Positions 58,731 to 64,000 of a DNA stretch of 64,000 nucleotides are shown here, piece after piece. The notes below the pieces were generated by a model. The model was not told the DNA's origin. It did no database searches and saw only the letters and a list, made by a program, of their open reading frames with translations. Origin of the DNA: Bradyrhizobium elkanii USDA 76 (GTDB lineage: Bacteria > Pseudomonadota > Alphaproteobacteria > Rhizobiales > Xanthobacteraceae); assembly GCF_023278185.1 (NCBI RefSeq), contig NZ_CP066356.1:4766001-4830000 (forward strand), read 5' to 3'. Within the stretch, counting starts at the first letter, position 1. Every line of letters starts with the position of its first letter. Made by a program: the position numbers and the translations under genes.

Positions 58731-59135
58731 TCATGGGATCGCGCGCAGGATCATGCCCGCGAGCCCCTGGGCCATGGTGCGATGGTCGAACGGCTTCTCC
58801 CACAACGGGACGTCCGCGAATTCGGTGCCGAGTACGATCTTGTCGTATCCCGAGGTGAACACGATCGGCACGCCGCGCGCCTGGAGCTCGCGCGCGACCG
58901 GATAGATCATCTGCTGGCGGATGTTCACATCGAGCACCGCACCATCGATCACGCCGCCGTCGTGCAGGATGCGAAGCGCATCGGCGATGTCAGCGGCCGG
59001 ACCGGCGATATCGGCACCGAGCGCGCGCAGCGCGCTGCGCATGTCGTCGGCAAGGAAATACTCGTCTTCGACGATCAGGACGCGGCGTCCTGTCAGCAAT
59101 GGGCCCTCGGTCAAACGTGCAGAAAAATCAAACAT
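58731..59135 (-). CDS. receiver-only response regulator
   Basis: A 134-aa protein with a short N-terminal leader (MFDFSARLTEGPLLTG), then a CheY-like domain: RRVLIVEDEYFLADDMRSAL, phospho-acceptor D69 in GAVLDVNIRQQ, switch T94 and K114 in LWEKPFD. No output domain. It is a homologue of the regulator at 56854 but on the opposite strand. The ATG at 59135 has CGGAG ahead; an extension to 59258 is possible but less likely. Just upstream is a near-EcfG element. Confidence 0.85.
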   Translation of the reverse strand: MFDFSARLTEGPLLTGRRVLIVEDEYFLADDMRSALRALGADIAGPAADIADALRILHDGGVIDGAVLDVNIRQQMIYPVARELQARGVPIVFTSGYDKIVLGTEFADVPLWEKPFDHRTMAQGLAGMILRAIP

Positions 59136-59453
59136 ATCAACTCCGGCCGCGCCCGGCATGTCGTCATCGCAAAATTGGAACGTAGGACGAATGCTCGCCT
59201 TGTTGCAAACAATGTTGGAAAGGGCAGGTTCCATGTCCCATCGAGACATCATCGCCATCGGCGGTTCGGCCGGGGTAGCGGCGCGAACTCACTGGAAAGG
59301 TCTATCGTCGGGTCGGCCGCCGCCAAGCAAACATGATCCGTCGCGCTCTGGAGGACAAGCGGCGGCCACATCGCGCTTCCCTGCAGGTAGGAGATTTCCT
59401 ACTTATCCCATCGGGATAGGATCAAACTCTGGTATCAACGGGCACGGGCGAGA
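59136..59453. other. 318-nt divergent region between response regulator and HWE kinase
   Basis: No gene seen. On the minus strand, GGAAC (59232-59228) followed after 16 nt by TGTT (59211-59208) is a one-mismatch EcfG-like promoter reading into the response regulator. No matching element was found for the kinase. Confidence 0.4.
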
Positions 59454-61805
59454 ATGCCCGTCGGAGAATTGAGAGCCGCTGCGACCATGGATGACGTCGG
59501 CCAGCCCCAGGGCGGAGATGGAGAGCGCGAGAGTAAGGCGCCGCTGATCGTAGGCGTGGGGGCATCCGCCGGCGCTCTCGATAGCATCGAGCGGTTCTTT
59601 TCCCGGCTGCGGCTCAATCCGGATCAAGCCGTCGTGCTCGTGCTGCAGGACCACGATGTCATCGAGTATGCCCGGCTGCGCGACGCGCTGCAACGATCGG
59701 AAGGCGCGCGGGTGTCCGAGATCACGGACGGTCAGGTCGTCGAGGGCGGCGTGATCCATCTTTGCCCCTCTGACATGATCACCACGATCCAGAGCGGCCG
59801 TTTCGCCGTCCGGCGCGCCGAGCAGGCGCGCGGCGACCGGGCGACCATCGACAGTTTCCTGGTCTCGCTGGCGGAGGACCGCGCCGAGCAATCGATCGGC
59901 GTGGTGCTGGCCGGCACGGGCGGCGATGGCACGCTGGGGGTCGGGACCTTGAAGGATCATGGCGGCCTCGCGATCGCCGAACGCATTGGCGACGGCCAGT
60001 CCAACCCCCACGACGAAGGCAGTTCGGCCGCGGCGATCGCCGATTTTGTGCTGCCGCCAGAGGACATCCCGGAGCGTATCGATGTCTATTCCCGCCACCT
60101 CCGCCGGCTCGAGACCGGGACGCGGCTGCCGCCGGAATTCCCCATCACGACGGCGGCCGGACGGGTCGCGATCGACATCCCGCCGATACGTTCCGTTGGC
60201 CCGGATGTCGGCCTCGAGCGCCGCGCCCAGCGCATTGCCGAGCGCTACGCGCCCGCCTACGTCATTACCGACGGCCACTATCACATCCTGCATTTCTCCG
60301 GCCGCACCGGCCGCTACGTCGAGCCGACCGCAGGGACGGCGACGCTCGATTTGCTGCAACTCGTGCATCGCGACCTCAGGCTTGAATTGCGCACCGTGCT
60401 CAGCCGTGCCGCTGAAACCAATGAACCGGCGCATGCCGAGCAGGTGCGGCTCGGCGTCAACGGGCATCGCGTGCTGGTCGACATCACCGTCGAGCCGATC
60501 CAGGACGGCCCTGCCGGCCATCGCAATTTCGTCGTGCTGTTCAAGGATGGCCCGATCCGTCCCGTGGAGCAGGCCGAGAGCAATCCCAGCATTCTGATCG
60601 GGACCGAGCATGTCGAGCGGCTGGAAAGCGAGCTGCTCGCCACCCGCGAGCGGCTACAGGCCACCATCGAGGAACTCGAAAACACCAATGAGAAGCTGAA
60701 GTCCTCCAACGAAGAATACCAGTCGCTCAACGAGGAGCTGGAGACCTCGCGCGAGGAATTGCAGTCGGTCAATGGGGAGCTGACCACCGTCAATGGCGAG
60801 CTGGCGCACCGCGTGCAGGAACTCACCCAGGCCACCAGCGACCTGAAGAATTTCCTCGAGAGCACCCGGATCGCAACCGTGTTCCTCGACAACGATCTCA
60901 AGGTGATGAACTTCACGCCGGCGATCACGCATTTGCTGCATCTGGTCGAGACCGATGTCGGCCGCCCGATCGCGCATATCAAGGCGCGCATCCCGATCGA
61001 GGAGCTCTATGATGATGTCCGCCGCGTGCAGCGGACGCTGGCCAGCGCCGAGCGCGAGCTGACCGCGCCCGACAGCGGCACGCGCTATATCGTGCGCATC
61101 CTGCCGTACCGCAGCATCGACAATTTCATCGCCGGCGTCGTGATCAGCTTCATCGACGTCACCGCGATCACCCGGGCTGAGGAGCGGCAGCGGCTGCTGC
61201 TCGCCGAGCTGCAGCATCGCGTCCGCAACACGCTCGGCGTGGTCCGCTCGATCGCGCGCCGCTCGGCCGAGACCAGCGCGAACGTCGAGGACTATGCATC
61301 GCATCTCGACGGCCGGCTCAACGCCTTCGCGCGGACCCAGTCGCTGGTGACCCGCGATCCGGAAGGCGGCGTCGATCTGGAATATCTCGTGGTCGAGGAA
61401 TTGCTGGCTTACAACGCGCGGGAGGGCGAGCAACTGAGAGTCTCCGGTCCCGGGATCCGCCTGCAACCCAAGGCCGCGGAGACCTTCGCACTGGCAATCC
61501 ACGAACTCGCAACCAACGCCTTGAAATATGGCGCGCTGAGCCAACGCGCCGGGCGCATCGACGTTACATGGCGCATCGATGATGCGGCCGAGCCACGGCA
61601 ACTGGTGTTCAACTGGCGCGAACGCAGCGGGCCTGAGGTGACGCCGCCGCGCCGCAGGGGATTTGGATCCGATCTCCTGGAGCGGACGCTGGCGTTCGAG
61701 TTCAAGGGCAAGGGCACGCTTGAGTTCAATCCGTCGGGACTTCACTGCACGATCGCCATACCGATGAGCCCGCAAGCGATCCATACGCCGAGCATGGGGA
61801 GCTAG
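59454..61805 (+). CDS. CheB-like / PAS / HWE-family hybrid histidine kinase lacking the CheR domain
   Basis: A 783-aa soluble sensor kinase. Residues ~30-200 form a CheB-like methylesterase domain with the Ser-His-Asp residues in place (S38 in GVGASAG, H67 in VLQDHD, D158 in GTGGDGT). Residues ~255-370 are a PAS-like domain (RYAPAYVITDGHYHILHFSG). Residues ~385-465 form a long coiled coil, and ~466-575 a second PAS. The kinase core has H588 in ELQHRVRNTL, the N box HELATNALKYGAL and the HWE-type FNWRERSGPEV. Related proteins carry a CheR methyltransferase domain after CheB; here it is absent. An alternative ATG lies at 59487. It abuts the Crp/Fnr gene. Confidence 0.88.
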   Translation: MPVGELRAAATMDDVGQPQGGDGERESKAPLIVGVGASAGALDSIERFFSRLRLNPDQAVVLVLQDHDVIEYARLRDALQRSEGARVSEITDGQVVEGGVIHLCPSDMITTIQSGRFAVRRAEQARGDRATIDSFLVSLAEDRAEQSIGVVLAGTGGDGTLGVGTLKDHGGLAIAERIGDGQSNPHDEGSSAAAIADFVLPPEDIPERIDVYSRHLRRLETGTRLPPEFPITTAAGRVAIDIPPIRSVGPDVGLERRAQRIAERYAPAYVITDGHYHILHFSGRTGRYVEPTAGTATLDLLQLVHRDLRLELRTVLSRAAETNEPAHAEQVRLGVNGHRVLVDITVEPIQDGPAGHRNFVVLFKDGPIRPVEQAESNPSILIGTEHVERLESELLATRERLQATIEELENTNEKLKSSNEEYQSLNEELETSREELQSVNGELTTVNGELAHRVQELTQATSDLKNFLESTRIATVFLDNDLKVMNFTPAITHLLHLVETDVGRPIAHIKARIPIEELYDDVRRVQRTLASAERELTAPDSGTRYIVRILPYRSIDNFIAGVVISFIDVTAITRAEERQRLLLAELQHRVRNTLGVVRSIARRSAETSANVEDYASHLDGRLNAFARTQSLVTRDPEGGVDLEYLVVEELLAYNAREGEQLRVSGPGIRLQPKAAETFALAIHELATNALKYGALSQRAGRIDVTWRIDDAAEPRQLVFNWRERSGPEVTPPRRRGFGSDLLERTLAFEFKGKGTLEFNPSGLHCTIAIPMSPQAIHTPSMGS

Positions 61806-62552
61806 ATGCATCCCCCGGTGCTCGAGGGGAATTTGGCGCAGCCGGTGATCCGGCGGCTCAACGCCATGCGGCAATTGTCCGAACGGGGAATCGCGTTGCT
61901 GCAACAGGCGATCCAGGACGGGCTGCACCGCGCCCGCCCGGGCGAAGACCTCGCCACCGAGGGCGATCCGGTCGACAGCGTCAGGATCATCCTGTCGGGC
62001 TGGCTCTGCCGCTACAAGACGCTGGCCGACGGTCGTCGCCAGATCGTCAATTTTGTCCTGCCGGGCGACAGCTGCGACGCCTGCGTTTATCTGCTGTCGG
62101 TGATGGATCATTCGATCGGCGCACTGACCCCGGTTACCTACGCCGACATCAAGCGTCCGGTGTTCGAGCAGCTGCTGGCGAGCGACCGTTCGCTGGAGGA
62201 AGCGCTCTGGTGCGAAACCATGGTGAGCAGCGCGATCCAGCGGGAATGGACGGTCAATATCGGGCGGCGCGTGGCGCTGGAGCGGGTCGCGCATCTGTTG
62301 TGCGAACTCTATGAGCGCCTGCTGCCGGTTGGAATGATCGACGGCGATTCCTGCCTGTTTCCGATCACGCAGATGGATCTCGCCGATGCCACCGGCCTGT
62401 CGGTGGTCCATGTCAACAGGACGCTGCAGGAGCTGCGCGGCTCCGGCCTGATCGTGCTGCGCGACCGCATACTGACGATCAACGACCTGAAGCAGCTCAA
62501 GGACACGGCGCTGTTTTCGGCCGACTATCTGCACACCAAGCGGCACGGCTGA
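61806..62552 (+). CDS. Crp/Fnr family transcriptional regulator
   Basis: A 248-aa regulator with an N-terminal cyclic-nucleotide-type beta-barrel (about 25-145: RPGEDLATEGDPVDSVRIIL, FVLPGDSCD) and a C-terminal winged HTH (TQMDLADATGLSVVHVNRTL). The four-cysteine N-terminal cluster of FNR is missing, so it is not an Fe-S oxygen sensor. C90 and C93 lie close together in the barrel. The ATG directly follows the kinase TAG, so the two genes are coupled. Ligand unknown. Confidence 0.87.
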   Translation: MHPPVLEGNLAQPVIRRLNAMRQLSERGIALLQQAIQDGLHRARPGEDLATEGDPVDSVRIILSGWLCRYKTLADGRRQIVNFVLPGDSCDACVYLLSVMDHSIGALTPVTYADIKRPVFEQLLASDRSLEEALWCETMVSSAIQREWTVNIGRRVALERVAHLLCELYERLLPVGMIDGDSCLFPITQMDLADATGLSVVHVNRTLQELRGSGLIVLRDRILTINDLKQLKDTALFSADYLHTKRHG

Positions 62553-62785
62553 GACGCGGCAAGGTTCCGACGTCGGAGCTGACGCACCGACCGGCGTCAG
62601 CTGTCGAACAGGTGGAAGTGCGGCCACAGCGATCGAGTAGAGCGCATCGACGGCTCCTCGATCTCGCCCGCCGGTCACGTCCAGCCGCCATGATGGTGAA
62701 GGAACGTTCAGGAAAGTTCCGATCCTGTTCCTGCAACATGCGCGGACGCCGGTCGTTATCACGGCGTACTGGAAAGGAGGATGCC

Positions 62786-63040
62786 ATGACGAAGCTTACT
62801 TACGCTCTTGCCGCAGTTGCGGCACTCTCGACAGCGGCACCGACCGTTGCGAGCGCGCAGGGTGTGGGCATCTATGTCGGCCGCGACCACGGCTACTACG
62901 GCGATCGATATTATGGTGGCCCGCGCGTCGACGTATACCGGCATGACCGGGGCTGGCACCACGGCTGGTACAACCATCATCGCGACTACTACCGCGACCG
63001 CGGCTTCGTGATCCGTGGTCATGACTGGGACGACGACTAA
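62786..63040 (+). CDS. small secreted Gly/Tyr/His/Arg-rich protein, 84 aa
   Basis: ATG 62786 behind a very strong AAAGGAGG. A signal peptide occupies residues 1-25 (cleavage after ASA in VASAQG). The mature part is dominated by Tyr, His, Arg, Asp and Gly (HGYYGDRYYGG, WHHGWYNHHRDYYRDRG). Composition resembles the Tyr/Gly/Arg segment of the BA14K-like protein at 33.7 kb, without the BA14K signature. Followed by a clear terminator. Function unknown. Confidence 0.7.
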   Translation: MTKLTYALAAVAALSTAAPTVASAQGVGIYVGRDHGYYGDRYYGGPRVDVYRHDRGWHHGWYNHHRDYYRDRGFVIRGHDWDDD

Positions 63041-63086
63041 CGGTGCTGGTCGCACGTCGCGATAAGCAGATCGCGATGACCAATGA

Positions 63087-63114
63087 GGGCCTCGCTTCGG
63101 CGGGGCCCTTTTTT
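63087..63114 (+). terminator. rho-independent terminator
   Basis: GGGCCTCG-CTTCGG-CGGGGCCC hairpin (63087-63108) with a six-T run at 63109-63114, 47 nt after the secreted-protein stop. Confidence 0.85.
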
Positions 63115-63204
63115 GTTGGCTTATCGCATCGCGCCGGTTCGTCCGCGTAGGAACCTTGGCTTCTCCACCCGATTGTCAGGACGAGAAGGACGGAGGAGGT
63201 TTTC

Positions 63205-63279
63205 ATGAACCAGTTGATTTATCTGGTCGGACTGATCGTGGTCATTTTGGCGATATTGTCGTTCTTCGGATTGCGGTAG
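63205..63279 (+). CDS. tiny membrane peptide, 24 aa
   Basis: ATG 63205 preceded by GGAGGAGGT, one of the strongest ribosome-binding sites in the window. It starts MNQLIYLVGLIVVILAILSF and ends FGLR: one hydrophobic span with a terminal Arg, stop at 63277-63279. The next gene begins 7 nt later, so it is probably the first cistron of an operon. A loose EcfG-like GGAAC lies at 63150-63154. Function unknown. Confidence 0.7.
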   Translation: MNQLIYLVGLIVVILAILSFFGLR

Positions 63280-63286
63280 GCGCGCC

Positions 63287-64000
63287 ATGGATAACGAGCG
63301 AGGGCTTGCCGTGTCCGCCGCCAACAGGACCGGGCTTCGGCTGCAATGGAGCCCGGTCATCGCCGGCGCGTTGGCCGCGGCGGCGCTGTCGGTGATTTTG
63401 ATCGGCTTCGGCGCGGCGGTCGGATTGGGCGTGAGTTCAAGCTCGCCGTCGTGGCGCGACGCATCAGCCGCGCTCGCGTTGCTGTCGGGGCTGTATCTGA
63501 TCCTGCAGGCACTGGTGAGCTTCGGCGTCGGCGGCTACATCGCCGGCCGGGCCCAGCGCGTGATCGGCGCAACGCCATCCGACGAGATCGACAGCTGCGA
63601 CGGGCTTCACGGACTGACCGCCTGGGCGCTCGCCATCATCCTCGGTGCTACGATCGTCGGGCTGGTTGGCCTGTCGAGCGGGCGTCCGGTGGTCCAGAAC
63701 CGGCCATCTGCGACGGCCGCGGAGCCGTTGCTGAGCGCCGAGCTCGACCGTCTGTACCGGTCGCCGCGGCGTCCGGCCAATATCGATATCGGCTATGAGC
63801 GGGCGGAGGCGGGCCGCATCCTGCTGACGAGCTCCGGCCGCAGCGGCGTCAGCGCCGACGATCGCAGCTACCTGATCCAGCAGGTCGCGGCCGCGACCGG
63901 TCTGCCTGCTGCGGAGGCGGAGAAACGCGTCGACAGCGTGATGGGCGATGCCAGGACCGCCATCCAGCGGTCGCGGCGCAGCGCGGTGATTTTGGCATTC
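63287..64000 (+). CDS. membrane protein of unknown function, 3' end cut by the window
   Basis: ATG 63287, open to the right edge (238 codons visible). It starts MDNERGLAVSAANRTGLRLQ, then membrane segments at about 23-48 (VIAGALAAAALSVILIGFGA), 58-85 and 112-135. A soluble region follows (LSAELDRLYRSPRRPANIDI), then a possible fourth helix starting at the edge. I have the impression that similar proteins are annotated as PhnA-like in Bradyrhizobium, but cannot verify it. Coupled to the 24-aa peptide gene. Confidence 0.7.
   Translation, partial: MDNERGLAVSAANRTGLRLQWSPVIAGALAAAALSVILIGFGAAVGLGVSSSSPSWRDASAALALLSGLYLILQALVSFGVGGYIAGRAQRVIGATPSDEIDSCDGLHGLTAWALAIILGATIVGLVGLSSGRPVVQNRPSATAAEPLLSAELDRLYRSPRRPANIDIGYERAEAGRILLTSSGRSGVSADDRSYLIQQVAAATGLPAAEAEKRVDSVMGDARTAIQRSRRSAVILAF

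Noticed and set aside
60654..62762. 702-codon reverse open frame opposite the HWE kinase and Crp/Fnr gene
   Set aside because: Composition is that of a complement frame; the forward genes carry full domain signatures.

Overview
The window is about 64 kb of high-GC chromosome from an alphaproteobacterium of the Rhizobiales, most likely Bradyrhizobium or a close relative. The evidence is the gene order ispDF-dusB-ntrB-ntrC-ntrY-ntrX-hfq-hflX, the Aap amino-acid transporter, a popZ-valS pair, NtrX without GAFTGA, an HWE histidine kinase, an EcfG-like promoter and REP-type repeats of a kind common in that genus. The taxon is inferred from family knowledge; no search was run. I see no prophage, insertion sequence, CRISPR array or replication origin.

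Layout. 0-2 kb (minus strand): cpaB and the start of cpaC of a Flp/tad pilus locus, cut by the left edge. 2-9 kb: metC, then aapJQMP (+), a palindromic repeat and cysK (-). 9.7-19 kb: a tripartite RND efflux operon (outer-membrane lipoprotein, adaptor, two MdtB/MdtC-like pumps). 19-24 kb: a patchwork of DTW-domain tRNA-modification gene, an AT-richer acyltransferase, tRNA-Cys, a TetR/DUF1772 divergent pair, tRNA-Asn and small ORFs. 24-34 kb: housekeeping genes (protein-isoaspartate methyltransferase family, tolC, popZ, valS, a 3-methyladenine glycosylase, lipA, a P-loop kinase-like gene, a COQ10/RatA-like gene, a BA14K-like gene). 34-49 kb: cinA, ispDF, dusB, the nitrogen regulators ntrBC and ntrYX, hfq, hflX, mgtE, mazG and queC. 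49-52 kb: a cobalt-type nitrile hydratase operon and an enoyl-CoA hydratase.

52-64 kb is the accessory part. It holds a phosphoketolase-acetate kinase operon, then a signalling and stress-like cluster. That cluster has two receiver-only response regulators, an HWE kinase with a CheB-like domain but no CheR domain, a Crp/Fnr regulator, five small ORFs of 58-88 codons, two tiny membrane peptides (30 and 24 aa) too short for usual gene calling, and a glycine/tyrosine/histidine-rich secreted protein. One exact GGAAC-N16-CGTT element sits just ahead of a small ORF, and a one-mismatch copy sits ahead of a response regulator. This suggests that the cluster belongs to the EcfG general stress response, and it is my best candidate for something under-described.

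Start codons were chosen from ribosome-binding sites, overlaps and family alignment from memory. Several differ from the longest open frame, as stated in each entry.
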